Source: Celeribacter baekdonensis B30 | GTDB lineage: Bacteria; Pseudomonadota; Alphaproteobacteria; Rhodobacterales; Rhodobacteraceae | Assembly: GCF_000299875.1 (NCBI RefSeq) | Contig: NZ_AMRK01000009.1 | Location: 1-64,000 of the forward strand | DNA: 64,000 nt | Direction of reading: 5' to 3' | In this document: positions 32,444 to 46,147 of the stretch, piece after piece | Layout of the letters: each line of letters opens with the position of its first letter | Numbering within the stretch: the stretch's first letter is position 1 | Program-made: the position numbers and the translations under genes | Notes under the pieces: generated by a model | Told to the model about the DNA's origin: nothing | Database searches by the model: none | Seen by the model: the letters and a program-made list of their open reading frames with translations, nothing else

Positions 32444-34087
32444 ATGGCAGGGTTACGCCGGTCCTCCCATCGCATGTCGGGGTCGATTTGGCCCGGCTTT
32501 GTTGACGCGATGACCGCGCTTTTGCTGGTGCTGATGTTCGTTTTGACGATCTTCATGGTCGTGCAATCCATGCTGCGCGACGAGATTTCAGGCCAAGCCA
32601 CCGAATTGGACGCGTTGACATCCGAGGTCACGGCCTTGGCCAATGCTTTGGGCTTGGAACAGCAAAAAAGCACTGGATTGGAAGACCAAATCGGCACGCT
32701 GCGCGCGACCCTGTCTGAAGCGCGGGCCACGGCGGAGGCGCAAGCCAATACCATTGCAGGCCTTGAAGCCACCACCAGCGCGCAAGCGGCGCGGATTGCC
32801 TCCTTTGAAGCGCAGGTCGCAAGCCTGTTGACCGAACGCGATGCGGCGCTGACGAAAGGCGCACAATTGGCCGCGCAGATTGAGGATTTGGAGGCGGCGA
32901 AAGCCACATTGATTTCCGAACAAGAGGCGGCGCAACTGGCATTGGCGCAATCGCGCAAAGAGATCGACGCCGCTATGGAACAGGCGCGTTTGGCCGCCGC
33001 GCGGCGCGAAGCTTTGGATGCTTTGGTGGCACAATTGAAGGCGGAAGCGGCAGATCGCGAGGCGGCGCTGGGCGAGGCCGTGGCCAAGGCAGAGGCGGCT
33101 GAGACGCAGATGACGGAGGCCGAACAGGCACGTTTGGCGGATGCGGCGGCGCTCAAGGCCTTGCAGGATCGGATGGCAGCTTCGCAAGATGAGATGACGG
33201 CGATGACGCTGGCGCTCGAAGAGGTGCGCCGTGATGCCGAGGAAACACTAACCCTTTTGGCCGCCGCCGAGACCGCGCGCGATCAGCTCAAAGTCGAACT
33301 CGATACACAGGTGAGCGACACGGATAAACAGGCGGCGCTTTTGGCTCTGGCGCAAAAGGCGCTTGCCAATGAGGAGGCGAAGACCGCGGAGGAAGCCCGC
33401 AAAGTGGCGCTTTTGAACGCGCAAATCGCCGAGATGCGCAAGCAACTGTCCTCGCTGCAATCGACGCTTGATATGCGCACGGCAGAAGATGCGCAAAATC
33501 AGGTGCAGGTCGATAGCCTGACCACGCGTCTCAATTCCGCCTTGGCACAGGTTGCCGCCGAAGAAAAACGCCGCGCCGCCTTGGAGGAGGCCGAGCGTAA
33601 GCGGTTGGAGCAAGAGGCGAAGAAGTTGGAAAATTACCGCTCTGAATTCTTTGGGCGGCTGCGCGAAATCCTTGGGGACCGCGAAGGGGTCAAGATCGTT
33701 GGCGATCGCTTTGTGTTCAGCTCAGAGGTGCTGTTTGAACCGGCCTCTGCCGACCTTGGACCAAAAGGCAAAGCCCAGATCGCCCGTGTCGCCCGCACCC
33801 TCTCAGAGGTCGCCGCCGACATTCCGCCAGAGATTGATTGGGTCATTCGCGTTGACGGGCATACCGACAAAACGCCGCTTTCAGGCACCGGGGAATATGC
33901 CGACAACTGGGAGTTGTCACAGGCGCGAGCGCTCTCCGTGGTGCGCTACATGTCGCAGGAATTGGGGTTCCCGCCGTCCCGCTTGGTCGCGGCTGGCTTT
34001 GGCGAATTCCAACCGATTGCGACGGGCAATAGCCCCGAGGCTTTGGCGCAAAACCGGCGAATTGAGTTGAAACTCACCGAAAAGTAA
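32444..34087 (+). CDS. MotB-like protein with very long coiled coil and OmpA peptidoglycan-binding domain
   Basis: A 547-residue partner of the MotA-like protein. It has a short cytosolic N-terminus and a single helix (22-42) with D21 in IWPGFVDAMTALLLVL as the expected proton-carrying Asp. About 340 residues of Ala/Glu/Gln-rich coiled coil follow (roughly 50-395). The OmpA-like domain (about 405-547) contains VDGHTDKTPL, NWELSQARALSVV, VAAGFGEFQP and NRRIEL for peptidoglycan binding. Standard MotB and TolR have far shorter linkers; the coiled coil could span much of the periplasm. It is co-transcribed with the MotA-like gene. Confidence 0.88.
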   Translation: MAGLRRSSHRMSGSIWPGFVDAMTALLLVLMFVLTIFMVVQSMLRDEISGQATELDALTSEVTALANALGLEQQKSTGLEDQIGTLRATLSEARATAEAQANTIAGLEATTSAQAARIASFEAQVASLLTERDAALTKGAQLAAQIEDLEAAKATLISEQEAAQLALAQSRKEIDAAMEQARLAAARREALDALVAQLKAEAADREAALGEAVAKAEAAETQMTEAEQARLADAAALKALQDRMAASQDEMTAMTLALEEVRRDAEETLTLLAAAETARDQLKVELDTQVSDTDKQAALLALAQKALANEEAKTAEEARKVALLNAQIAEMRKQLSSLQSTLDMRTAEDAQNQVQVDSLTTRLNSALAQVAAEEKRRAALEEAERKRLEQEAKKLENYRSEFFGRLREILGDREGVKIVGDRFVFSSEVLFEPASADLGPKGKAQIARVARTLSEVAADIPPEIDWVIRVDGHTDKTPLSGTGEYADNWELSQARALSVVRYMSQELGFPPSRLVAAGFGEFQPIATGNSPEALAQNRRIELKLTEK

Positions 34088-34093
34088 CGGTGA

Positions 34094-35065
34094 TCATTCG
34101 ATGACGGTGAAGTCGAATTGGCGTTCGTCAAGGGTGTGGCCGTTGCGAATGAGCTGCACCGAGGCGCGGTATCCGCCCGGTTGCCATGCGCCGGGGGAGC
34201 GTTTGCCCGCCCCACGAAACAATTGAGCTTGGGTCTTCTCTACAGGGGCGTCATAGCCGACAATTTCGCCTTCGGGGCCTGAAATGGACAGGCGCATGAT
34301 GTCGCCCGCCAAACCGCCATAGGCAAGGCCAAACACCACCAAGGCCGGGTCGGATGTGGAAAACTGGCCTGTACCGGCCGTGCCCGCTTTGACGCTTTCA
34401 TACTCCGGCATTTCGGGGCTGACCCCGATGGCCAGCAATCCGCCCGGCACATAGCGCATGTCTTCGTTCCACAATGTGCCGTTCGAAATCGCCTCTATTC
34501 CGCAGGAAATCACGCCGTCCGGGTTGAAGGGGTCGATGACGGTGCCGTTGTGGCGCACGGCCAGATGGACATGGGGGAATTGGGTTTGGCCAGACAGACC
34601 GACTGTGCCCAAGACGGTTGCGGCGGTCACACGTTGGCCTTTTTCCACCTGAATAGATCCGTTCATCATGTGGCAATATTGCGTGTTCCAACCGCCACCA
34701 TGATCGACGACAACGCCGTTACCGCATTCTTTTCCGCTCACATCCGGCGCGCCTTCCACACCTTGCGGATGGTCGTCCATGCCGTCGCGGGTGGCCGTGA
34801 CCGTGCCGGGGGCCGCGGCCAAAACCTCGATGCCGTTCCACATGTCTTTGATCGTGGGCAGGGCGAAATCGGTGCCTGTGTGTCCGTCATAGGATAATGT
34901 GCCACAGGTGAAATCCGCAGCGCCCGCGCCTGGATCGGCATCGACGTAGTTTTGGATATAGCAATCCATGCCCAATGTGCAGTTGAGTGGCACCGACAGA
35001 ACAGGGTCACGCGCCCATGCGGGGGCGGCGGCGGACAGACAGAGTAGAAAAAGGCCAAGGCGCAT
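34094..35065 (-). CDS. Exported M23-family (LytM-type) metallopeptidase
   Basis: A 323-residue protein with a Sec signal peptide (MRLGLFLLCLSAAAPAWA). The M23 catalytic block has the zinc residues in YDGHTGTDFALP and FPHVHLAVRH. The region VVVDHGGGWNTQYCHM is the usual D-x-G-G/H segment. A C-terminal beta domain of about 100 residues follows. It probably cuts cell-wall cross-bridges or serves as an envelope factor. ATG 35065 is chosen because it starts the signal peptide; the longer frame up to 35158 runs into the clpA terminator. It converges with the MotB-like gene. Confidence 0.9.
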   Translation of the reverse strand: MRLGLFLLCLSAAAPAWARDPVLSVPLNCTLGMDCYIQNYVDADPGAGAADFTCGTLSYDGHTGTDFALPTIKDMWNGIEVLAAAPGTVTATRDGMDDHPQGVEGAPDVSGKECGNGVVVDHGGGWNTQYCHMMNGSIQVEKGQRVTAATVLGTVGLSGQTQFPHVHLAVRHNGTVIDPFNPDGVISCGIEAISNGTLWNEDMRYVPGGLLAIGVSPEMPEYESVKAGTAGTGQFSTSDPALVVFGLAYGGLAGDIMRLSISGPEGEIVGYDAPVEKTQAQLFRGAGKRSPGAWQPGGYRASVQLIRNGHTLDERQFDFTVIE

Positions 35066-35106
35066 CGGGAGATCCCTCAATGATATGTGCGCAGGCTCGC
35101 CTGTGA

Positions 35107-35139
35107 AAAAGGCCCCGTCAAGTTTTGACGGGGCCTTTT
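35107..35139 (-). terminator. clpA terminator
   Basis: Perfect 15-bp inverted repeat (AAAAGGCCCCGTCAA / TTGACGGGGCCTTTT) with a 3-nt loop, directly behind the clpA stop and in front of the M23 gene. Confidence 0.9.
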
Positions 35140-35154
35140 CAAACAGTGTTGCGA

Positions 35155-37488
35155 TCACTCCGCAGTGAGCAGGGGGGGCTTTTTCTGCCGCCCGATACGC
35201 GGGGCGTCCGGCTGTTCGACGCGCAGTTCGATCTGACCATCTTTGACGCCAACCTTGACCACGCCCCCTTTGGCGAGTTTGCCAAACAGCAATTCCTCGG
35301 CCAGCGGCTTTTTGATGTACTCCTGGATCACGCGGCCCAGCGGACGCGCGCCCATTTTGTCATCATAGCCCTTGTCTGCCAGCCATTCCGCCGCTTTGCG
35401 GGTGAGTTCGATATGCACATTGCGGTCCATAAGCTGGGCCTCAAGTTGCAGCACGAATTTCTCGACCACCTGCATGATGACCTCTTTCGGCAGTGGCGCA
35501 AAGGACACCACGGCGTCAAGACGGTTGCGGAATTCTGGCGTAAAGGTCCGTTCAATCGCTGCCGTATCTTCGCCTGTCCGACGATCGCGACCAAAGCCGA
35601 TGGCCTCTTTCGCTTGCTCGGTGGCCCCCGCGTTTGAGGTCATGATCAAGATCACATTGCGGAAATCGACGGTGCGGCCGTTGTGATCGGTCAGCTTGCC
35701 GTTGTCCATCACCTGCAACAGGATGTTGTAGACATCCGGGTGGGCCTTTTCCATCTCATCGAGCAAAAGCACACAATGCGGATGCTGATCGACGCCATCC
35801 GTCAACATGCCGCCCTGATCAAAGCCGACATAGCCCGGAGGCGCGCCGATCAGGCGGGAGACCGCGTGTTTTTCCATGTATTCGGACATGTCAAACCGCA
35901 GCAATTCAACGCCTAGGCTGTCGGCAAGCTGTTTCGCCACCTCGGTTTTACCGACGCCTGTCGGCCCGGCGAACAGATAGTTGCCAATCGGCTTTTCGGG
36001 CTCACGCAGACCCGCGCGGGCCAATTTGATCGCCGAAGACAGGGTTTCGATCGCCTTGTCCTGACCGAACACAACGCGTTTGAGCGTGGCCTCCAGATCT
36101 TTGAGCACTTCGGCATCGTCTTTCGAGACGTTTTTCGGCGGGATGCGGGCGATTTTCGCCACAACCGCTTCGATCTCTTTGGTGCCGATGGTTTTGCGGC
36201 GACGGCTTTCGGCCACCAGATGTTGCGCGGCACCGGCCTCGTCGATCACGTCGATGGCTTTGTCCGGCAATTTGCGGTCATGGATATAGCGCGCGGACAG
36301 TTCGACCGCAGCCTTGATCGCATCATGGGTGTAGCGGATGTCGTGATGTTCCTCGAAATAGGGTTTGAGGCCCTGAAGGATTTTGATCGCATCATCCACG
36401 GTCGGTTCATTGACGTCGATTTTTTGGAAGCGACGTGCCAGAGCCCGGTCTTTTTCAAAATGCTGGCGGAACTCTTTGTAGGTCGTGGACCCCATGCAAC
36501 GCAGTTTTCCGCCCGCAAGCGCGGGTTTCAACAGGTTGGACGCGTCCATCGCCCCGCCGGATGTGGCACCAGCGCCAATCACTGTGTGAATCTCGTCGAT
36601 GAACAAGACGGCGTCGGGATGTTCTTCGAGCTCTTTGACGACCGCTTTCAGACGTTCCTCGAAATCACCGCGATAGCGTGTCCCGGCCAAAAGCGCGCCC
36701 ATATCGAGCGAATAAATCGTCGACTGCGCCAAGATGTCCGGGGTTTCGCCATCAACAATCTTTTTGGCCAAGCCTTCGGCAATGGCGGTTTTGCCAACGC
36801 CGGGATCCCCGACCAAAAGCGGGTTGTTTTTGCGGCGGCGGCAAAGCACCTGAATACAGCGTTCGACCTCATGGGCGCGACCGATCAGCGGATCAACATC
36901 GCCTTTCATAGCCTTTTTGTTGAGATCGACACAGTATTTGGCCAGCGCGGATTCTTTGTCCTCACCGCTGGGCTGATGCGAGGAGGTCTGACCCTCATCC
37001 TCATGCTCTTCTGCGCCGGTGATCGGGCGCGCCTCACCAAAGGCGGGGTCTTTGGCCACGCCATGGGCAATGAAATTCACCGCATCATAGCGCGTCATAT
37101 CCTGTTCTTGCAGGAAATAGGCGGCGTTCGATTCGCGTTCGGCAAAGATCGCGACCAACACATTGGCACCGGTGACCTCGGTACGACCAGAGGATTGGAC
37201 ATGGATGGCGGCGCGTTGAATCACGCGTTGGAAGGAGGCGGTGGGCACCGCCTCAGATCCTTCAACATCGGTGACGAGTGTTGAAAGATCGTCTTCTATA
37301 TAATCCAGCAGGGTTTTTCGCAACTCCTCGAGCTCAACATTACAGGCCTGCATCACGCGCGCCGCGTCGGGCTCGTCGATCAGGGCCAGCAATAGGTGTT
37401 CCAGGGTCGCAAGCTCGTGACGGCGGGCGTTCGCCAGCGCCAAGGCTGCATGGATGGCTTGCTCAAGGGTGTTCGAAAATGACGGCAC
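35155..37488 (-). CDS. clpA: ATP-dependent Clp protease ATP-binding subunit ClpA
   Basis: A 777-residue AAA+ unfoldase that feeds substrates to ClpP. The N-terminal double Clp-N domain (1-145) binds adaptors. AAA-1 has GDPGVGKT (227-234) and AAA-2 has [13 protein letters not shown]; both have Walker B motifs ([25 protein letters not shown]). The IGF loop in KEAIGFGRD is the ClpP-docking element, distinguishing ClpA from ClpB. The middle coiled coil of ClpB is absent. The usual neighbour clpS is not present on either side. The 240 bp upstream contain no clear heat-shock promoter. Confidence 0.96.
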   Translation of the reverse strand: MPSFSNTLEQAIHAALALANARRHELATLEHLLLALIDEPDAARVMQACNVELEELRKTLLDYIEDDLSTLVTDVEGSEAVPTASFQRVIQRAAIHVQSSGRTEVTGANVLVAIFAERESNAAYFLQEQDMTRYDAVNFIAHGVAKDPAFGEARPITGAEEHEDEGQTSSHQPSGEDKESALAKYCVDLNKKAMKGDVDPLIGRAHEVERCIQVLCRRRKNNPLLVGDPGVGKTAIAEGLAKKIVDGETPDILAQSTIYSLDMGALLAGTRYRGDFEERLKAVVKELEEHPDAVLFIDEIHTVIGAGATSGGAMDASNLLKPALAGGKLRCMGSTTYKEFRQHFEKDRALARRFQKIDVNEPTVDDAIKILQGLKPYFEEHHDIRYTHDAIKAAVELSARYIHDRKLPDKAIDVIDEAGAAQHLVAESRRRKTIGTKEIEAVVAKIARIPPKNVSKDDAEVLKDLEATLKRVVFGQDKAIETLSSAIKLARAGLREPEKPIGNYLFAGPTGVGKTEVAKQLADSLGVELLRFDMSEYMEKHAVSRLIGAPPGYVGFDQGGMLTDGVDQHPHCVLLLDEMEKAHPDVYNILLQVMDNGKLTDHNGRTVDFRNVILIMTSNAGATEQAKEAIGFGRDRRTGEDTAAIERTFTPEFRNRLDAVVSFAPLPKEVIMQVVEKFVLQLEAQLMDRNVHIELTRKAAEWLADKGYDDKMGARPLGRVIQEYIKKPLAEELLFGKLAKGGVVKVGVKDGQIELRVEQPDAPRIGRQKKPPLLTAE

Positions 37489-37726
37489 GTCTTTTGTGCT
37501 CCTTGCTTTCGGGGTCTGGAGGGGGGCGTTTCATGGCCCCGCAACCATAACCGTGGCCTCATACTCTTAAAGTTCGATTGAAACGCGCGCGCTTCAAGGA
37601 AAAAAGTGGTTAACACCCCTACTTTTTTGTGAGGCATCAAGATTTGGGCGGTTTGGTACGCAGATTTCCCTCTTTATCTCTTAAACATGTATGACAGTGC
37701 GGAGGGATTGCAAGGAGATAGCAGAC

Positions 37727-38506
37727 TCAGAATTGGTCCTTTCGCGCGCGGATTTCGGTAAACGCTTCGAGATCGGAGGCTCCGGTCAGCCCCAGATGCG
37801 TTTTTACCTCGAAGAGTCCTGCGCGTAAAAACGGATTGGTGGCGCGCTCCAAGGCCAAAACAGAGGGCACGGTGGGTTGGTCTTTTGTACGCGCGGCCTC
37901 GATGTCGTTGATCCGCGCCAAAAGGGCCGCATTGTCGGGCTCAATCGTTATGGCAAATTTGGCATTGGCGGCGGTGTATTCATGGCCGGAATAAATCACC
38001 GTATCGTCGGGCAGCGCCATAAAGCGGCTGAGCGTGTCCCACATCTGCGCAGGCGTGCCCTCAAACAGGCGGCCACAGCCAAGCGCCATCAGGCTATCGG
38101 CGGTGAAAAGCGCCTTGGCCGAAGGCATGTGATAGGCGATGTGACCAATGGTGTGCCCATCGGCGGCCAAGACATTGACCTGATGCCCGGCAAACGCAAA
38201 GCTCTGTCCCGGTTCCACCACGCGGGCCATAGGCGGCAGGCGGTGTTGGTCGGCTTTCGCGCCCGTCACCTGCGCGCCCGTGGCCTCAACCAGCGCTGCC
38301 GTGCCGTCAATGTGATCCCAATGATGATGGGTCAGCCAAATTTCGTCCAAGTGCCAGCCGCGCTCTGCCAGTGCCGCCAAAATCGGTTCGGGATCGGCGG
38401 CGTCAACCAAAGCCGTGCGGCCACTGATCGGATCATGCACGAGGAAATCGTAATTGTCAGACAGGGCTGAGACAGTGACGATCTCGACGTCTCTCTCATG
38501 GGCCAT
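37727..38506 (-). CDS. gloB: Hydroxyacylglutathione hydrolase (glyoxalase II)
   Basis: A 259-residue metallo-beta-lactamase-fold enzyme that hydrolyses S-lactoylglutathione in methylglyoxal detoxification. The binuclear metal motif THHHWDH is at 59-65. Further ligand H residues are in VLAADGHTIGHIAY and YSGHEYTAANAKFA, and the C-terminal glutathione-binding helical part is present (NPFLRAGLF). It lies divergent to a methyltransferase gene with a 62-bp shared promoter region. The ChaC gene elsewhere in the window touches the same glutathione economy. Confidence 0.93.
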   Translation of the reverse strand: MAHERDVEIVTVSALSDNYDFLVHDPISGRTALVDAADPEPILAALAERGWHLDEIWLTHHHWDHIDGTAALVEATGAQVTGAKADQHRLPPMARVVEPGQSFAFAGHQVNVLAADGHTIGHIAYHMPSAKALFTADSLMALGCGRLFEGTPAQMWDTLSRFMALPDDTVIYSGHEYTAANAKFAITIEPDNAALLARINDIEAARTKDQPTVPSVLALERATNPFLRAGLFEVKTHLGLTGASDLEAFTEIRARKDQF

Positions 38507-38568
38507 AGCATTTTCTCCGGCTTTGGGTCATTGTTCCCTTAACATTTGGCGCAAGGCTACCGATTGCA

Positions 38569-39318
38569 ATGCATCTCGACGTTGTTGAGCTTAGAAATTT
38601 TTATTACCGGACCGGATTGGGGCGCGCGGCACAGCGGGCGATCCGTACTCAGGTCGTGGAATTCTGGCCCGATGCCTCGCGTCAGACCGTGGCGGGGTTT
38701 GGCTTTGCCGCGCCATTGTTGCGGCCCTTTCTGGAAGATGCGCGCCGGGTTGTGGCCTTGATGCCGGATCAACAGGGGGTGATGCATTGGCCCGCAGGTT
38801 TGCCCAATGTGTCGGCGCTGTGCCCGGAAACGCGCTGGCCGATCCAGACCGGGTTTGTTGATAAACTGGTGGTGATGCACGGGCTGGAAACGTCGGACAA
38901 TCCACAGCCTTTGCTGGCGGAATGCTGGCGGGCGCTTGGTCCCGGCGGGCGGGCGCTGTTTGTGGTGCCAAACCGGGGCGGGCTTTGGTCGCGCTCAGAC
39001 AGCACGCCCTTTGGCTACGGTCGTCCTTATTCGTTGGGCCAACTCGAAAGCCAATTGCGCCAAGCCGGGTTTATCCCTGAACGTCACGCCGCCGTGCTGT
39101 TTCAACCACCCTCGCACAAACGCTTTTGGTTGCGTTGGGGGCCGGTGTGGGAACGGGTCGGGCGACGTGTCTCCACCGCTCTGGCGGGGGGAGTGTTGAT
39201 GGTCGAAGTGTCGAAACAGGTCTACGCCCAAACCGGATCAGGCACCCCCGAAGCGGTCCGTCGCCCCAGCCGGGTGTTGGAGGGGTTGCGGCCTGTCCCG
39301 GAGGCAAAGCCGGTCTGA
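38569..39318 (+). CDS. Class I SAM-dependent methyltransferase
   Basis: A 249-residue methyltransferase-like protein (Methyltransf_11 type). The motif I region is unusual ([17 protein letters not shown] rather than the standard glycine loop), but later blocks are clear: [34 protein letters not shown] and [20 protein letters not shown]. Substrate unknown. The atypical SAM loop may mean altered cofactor binding. Its place next to gloB is common in Rhodobacteraceae by my recollection, not checked. Confidence 0.82.
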   Translation: MHLDVVELRNFYYRTGLGRAAQRAIRTQVVEFWPDASRQTVAGFGFAAPLLRPFLEDARRVVALMPDQQGVMHWPAGLPNVSALCPETRWPIQTGFVDKLVVMHGLETSDNPQPLLAECWRALGPGGRALFVVPNRGGLWSRSDSTPFGYGRPYSLGQLESQLRQAGFIPERHAAVLFQPPSHKRFWLRWGPVWERVGRRVSTALAGGVLMVEVSKQVYAQTGSGTPEAVRRPSRVLEGLRPVPEAKPV

Positions 39319-39606
39319 TTGATTTGCCGATGTCAGAGGGCTCGGCACTTTGCCGAATTACCGTGCTGAATTTCTATATTCTTTGACAAGGGCTTTCACG
39401 CAGATGTGAAAATGTCGGCTTATTGTCGCCAGAAAGGGCGAAAAATGGCGAGATTTTATCGGCATAAATCTGCTCAAGTTGCTGAAATACAATGAATCCT
39501 CGAATTTTCCCGGCGGCTCTGGTGCTTCTTGGGCAAGCGTTTAGATGAGGCCGTAAGGCGCGCAGGATTGCAGCCTTGTGTTCTTAACTAGGAAAGGACT
39601 TCATTT
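39319..39606. other. Promoter region of the outer-membrane barrel gene
   Basis: A/T-rich 288 bp. TTGACA at 39383-39388 is a strong -35 candidate, without a convincing -10 at 16-18 bp. AGGAAAGGA just before the ATG at 39607 is the ribosome binding site. No gene seen. Confidence 0.4.
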
Positions 39607-40455
39607 ATGGGTCTTAAGAAAATCACCCCCGCCCTCGCCGCTCTTTTGCTCTCGACCGCAGCCCTCCCGGCCTTTGCCGAGAGCACGACGGTATTCAACA
39701 GTGTTGATGCTGTTGGCGATAATGTCGAGGCGATCGAAGAACGCATCCAGGACGAGTTCGACGACGCGCGCAACTCGCGCAATTTCGGTCGCGGCGCAGG
39801 CATGAACGGGGCTTATGGCTCTGTCTCCGCAACGGCCAATGCCACCTCCGGCAACTCTGACACCAAAGATTTCGGTGTTGGCGCACGCCTTGGTTTTGGT
39901 GATGGTGTCAACGGCCATGATTTTGCCTTGAGCTACAACTACAGCGAAGACGAAGACGATACGACCGCGAACTCTCTGGCTGCGGCCTATGACTACACCC
40001 GGATGTTCAATGAGAACCTCTACGGCTATGGTCAAATCCGCACCAAATACGACGAGTTCAGCTCTTATGAGACGGACAGCTTCGTGGGGATTGGTCTTGG
40101 GTACCGTATCGTGAACACCAACGACGTCTCTTGGTCGCTTCAGGCGGGTCCAGGCTACCGTTATGCCGAAGTTGCGGATGGCTCTCTCGAAGATGATATT
40201 GATGAGGTCGCTGGATCTGTCAGCTCCAAGTTCTTTTATGACATTGGCAATGGCATGTTCTTCACCAACGACACCGACATCATCGCCTCTGACACAGACA
40301 CGTCCGTGACCAACGATTTGGCGTTCAACGTGGCGCTGAACGGCCCGCTCGCCATGCGCACGTCGCTTTTGACCGAGTTCAACAGTGATCCGCTCGCGGG
40401 TTTTAAGCACACCGACAACACACTCGGCGTGTCACTGGTCTATTCGCTGAAATAA
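39607..40455 (+). CDS. Outer-membrane beta-barrel protein (DUF481-like)
   Basis: A 282-residue exported protein. Signal peptide 1-24 (MGLKKITPALAALLLSTAALPAFA) precedes an N-terminal helix (EAIEERIQDEFDDARN) and a barrel of alternating amphipathic strands rich in Y, D and S (HDFALSYNYSEDEDD, YGYGQIRTKYDEF, WSLQAGPGYRYAE). It ends in GVSLVYSLK. It resembles the YdiY/DUF481 salt-induced outer-membrane family; function unknown. A strong ribosome binding site, a preceding TTGACA and a perfect terminator suggest high expression. Confidence 0.83.
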   Translation: MGLKKITPALAALLLSTAALPAFAESTTVFNSVDAVGDNVEAIEERIQDEFDDARNSRNFGRGAGMNGAYGSVSATANATSGNSDTKDFGVGARLGFGDGVNGHDFALSYNYSEDEDDTTANSLAAAYDYTRMFNENLYGYGQIRTKYDEFSSYETDSFVGIGLGYRIVNTNDVSWSLQAGPGYRYAEVADGSLEDDIDEVAGSVSSKFFYDIGNGMFFTNDTDIIASDTDTSVTNDLAFNVALNGPLAMRTSLLTEFNSDPLAGFKHTDNTLGVSLVYSLK

Positions 40456-40490
40456 CGCGATCGCTTTTTGAACATCAGGTATGCAACGGG

Positions 40491-40516
40491 AAACGGGGGC
40501 CGCAGGGCCCCCGTTT
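40491..40516 (+). terminator. Terminator of the outer-membrane barrel gene
   Basis: AAACGGGGGCC and GGCCCCCGTTT form a perfect 11-bp stem with a GCAG loop, followed by TC. It lies 36 bp behind the stop. Confidence 0.87.
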
Positions 40517-40975
40517 TCGCGATGTTTCGTTTTATATGCCCCGTTCTTCCGGGCAGATGAAATGGGTTCGAAAACCCTGTGTCTTTCATGGCGCGGGCTG
40601 TGCGCGAACTGTGCCGCACGCGGCCCTAAAAAGGCATCCGGGAGATGCCCGATGGCGGGGAATCGCACGATTCCGTGAACGCGGTACAGGGGACGGAACT
40701 TTGGGCGGAACTTTCTGCTACAATTTTTTTTTGTGCCGTCACGTCGCGGATTTCTTAACGTATTGAAATACAAACGAAGCAACTTTCAAACTGTTGGCGC
40801 TAAAGTCGCCAATCTGTCGCGCAACAAGGTTGCGGCATGGATGAGCCTCTGCTACATCCACGCTGATTTTGCTGCTCGCGCGTGATGCGTGGGTTTATCA
40901 CGCTGCCCAATCTCAGTTCACAATCCCGGCAACGGGGCGGCTGGGAGACGGCCCAAAGACATCGGAAGGGTGGAC
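40517..40975 (+). promoter_or_regulatory. Long promoter/leader region of the ATP synthase operon
   Basis: 459 bp without a gene. It holds a run of nine T at 40726-40734. Two small hairpins follow: TTGGCG-CTAAAGT-CGCCAA (40794-40812) and CGCAAC-AAG-GTTGCG (40820-40834). They would lie in the operon's 5' leader. The exact promoter could not be fixed. Confidence 0.4.
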
Positions 40976-41535
40976 GTGTCCGAACCAGCTTCGATCTCCC
41001 GCGGCATCGCCGCACGCTATGCAACGGCCATTTTTCAATTGGCCAAAGAAGGCAATGCCATCAAGGCTCTTGAGGGAGACGTGGCAACATTGTCCACGGC
41101 CCTCAGTGAGAGTGCCGATCTGACGGCTCTTATCTCATCGCCGCTCTATTCACGCGAAGAGCTTGAGGCCGCGATTGTTGCCATCGCCAAAAAGGCCGGC
41201 CTGTCGGACATCTTGTCCAACACTCTGGCACTGATGGCTCAGAATCGCCGGATCTTTGCCCTGCCGCAACTCGTGGCCTCTTTGAGCGATATGCTTGCCG
41301 AAGAGCGTGGTGAAGTGACGGCCGAGGTTGCGTCCGCAAAGGCGCTGACCAAAACGCAGACCACCAAACTTGCCAAGACCCTCTCGGAGACTTTTGGCAA
41401 GGACGTGACTATCAATGCGACCGTGGATGAAGCCCTCATCGGCGGTCTTGTCGTTAAAGTGGGTTCGAAGATGATCGACACGTCGATCGCCTCCAAACTC
41501 AACTCCCTCCAGAATGCAATGAAAGAGGTCGGATA

Positions 41536-41536
<1 letters not shown>
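40976..41536 (+). CDS. atpH: F-type ATP synthase delta subunit
   Basis: A 186-residue peripheral-stalk subunit (OSCP). The N-terminal helical domain begins [22 protein letters not shown]; the C-terminal part contains [22 protein letters not shown] and the closing [21 protein letters not shown]. It starts with GTG 40976 after GGAAGGG; the longer frame to 40889 lacks homology-like sequence. First gene of atpHAGDC. Its stop shares a base with the atpA start (TAATG). The F0 genes (atpI/B/E/F) are not here, the normal split for Rhodobacterales. Confidence 0.95.
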
Positions 41537-43071
<1,535 letters not shown>

Positions 43072-43094
43072 TCCCGAGGATTAAGGACAGCTAG

Positions 43095-45411
<2,317 letters not shown>

Positions 45412-45547
45412 TCGTTCACCCTAAGCGTTTCGAGATACAGCCCCCCCTGGGATTGATCTCGAAACGCTCGCGACATCAATATCGGGCACAGGTTTTCCCC
45501 AGTATTGTGAGCGACTTGCCGGGAAAACCATTTGAAGGAGGCCATTC

Positions 45548-45958
45548 ATGGCTGCTAATGTCCAATTTGATCTCGTCTCTCCTGAGCGGAAATTGACCTC
45601 CGTTCTCGTGGAGCAGGTGCAGATTCCGGGGGCCGATGGTGACCTCACCGCGATGGCTGGTCATGAGCCGACCATCTTGTCGCTGCGTCCCGGTCTTTTG
45701 ACCGCGACGGGGGCAGGCGTTGAGGAGCAATATGTCGTGACGGGGGGCTTTGCCGAGCTGTCCGCCGACACGATCTCTGTTTTGGCCGAACTGGCCCTGC
45801 CGCGGGGCGAAATGTCCCAAGAGGTCGTCACCGATCTTCTCAAGCAGGCCACCAAAGCCCACGAAGAAGCGCATCCCGACGAACACCACATGACTCAAAA
45901 ATTCCTCGCTGATCTGGTTCATATCGCCGAGGATCTTGGGTTCCACACCAATCTCTGA
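45548..45958 (+). CDS. atpC: F-type ATP synthase epsilon subunit
   Basis: A 136-residue rotor subunit. The N-terminal beta-sandwich (VQFDLVSPERKLTSVLVEQV ... GDLTAMAGHEPTILSLRPG) is typical. The C-terminal part is short and less regular than in E. coli, ending in a His-rich tail (EEAHPDEHHMTQKFLADLVH), so ATPase inhibition by this arm may differ. In related alphaproteobacteria the zeta protein takes that role; no zeta gene is here. AAGGAGG precedes the ATG. Last gene of the operon, followed by a terminator. Confidence 0.94.
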   Translation: MAANVQFDLVSPERKLTSVLVEQVQIPGADGDLTAMAGHEPTILSLRPGLLTATGAGVEEQYVVTGGFAELSADTISVLAELALPRGEMSQEVVTDLLKQATKAHEEAHPDEHHMTQKFLADLVHIAEDLGFHTNL

Positions 45959-45978
45959 TTGGCTGTGACACAGGTTTG

Positions 45979-46010
45979 AAAAGCCTCGCAGTTCGCGCTG
46001 TGGGGCTTTT
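45979..46010 (+). terminator. atpHAGDC operon terminator
   Basis: AAAAGCCTCGCAG and CTGTGGGGCTTTT pair with two G-T pairs around a TTCGCG loop, followed by T-rich sequence. It lies 20 bp after the atpC stop. Confidence 0.82.
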
Positions 46011-46147
46011 TCTTTGCCTGATGTCAGGCACGGCACCCGTCGAGTGCAACCAGAGTGCGCATTCGATTGACTCAGCTCGCCCTTTTCCGCTTCCCTTTCA
46101 GATACCTTTTAGGCAATCTGAACCGGGGACAGAGATCAAAAGACCAA

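Noticed and set aside
31261-34087. Zorya phage-defence system
   Set aside because: The MotA/MotB-like pair recalls ZorA/ZorB, but there is no ZorC/D/E-type gene on either side (ChaC and an M23 peptidase flank it), so a complete defence system is not supported.
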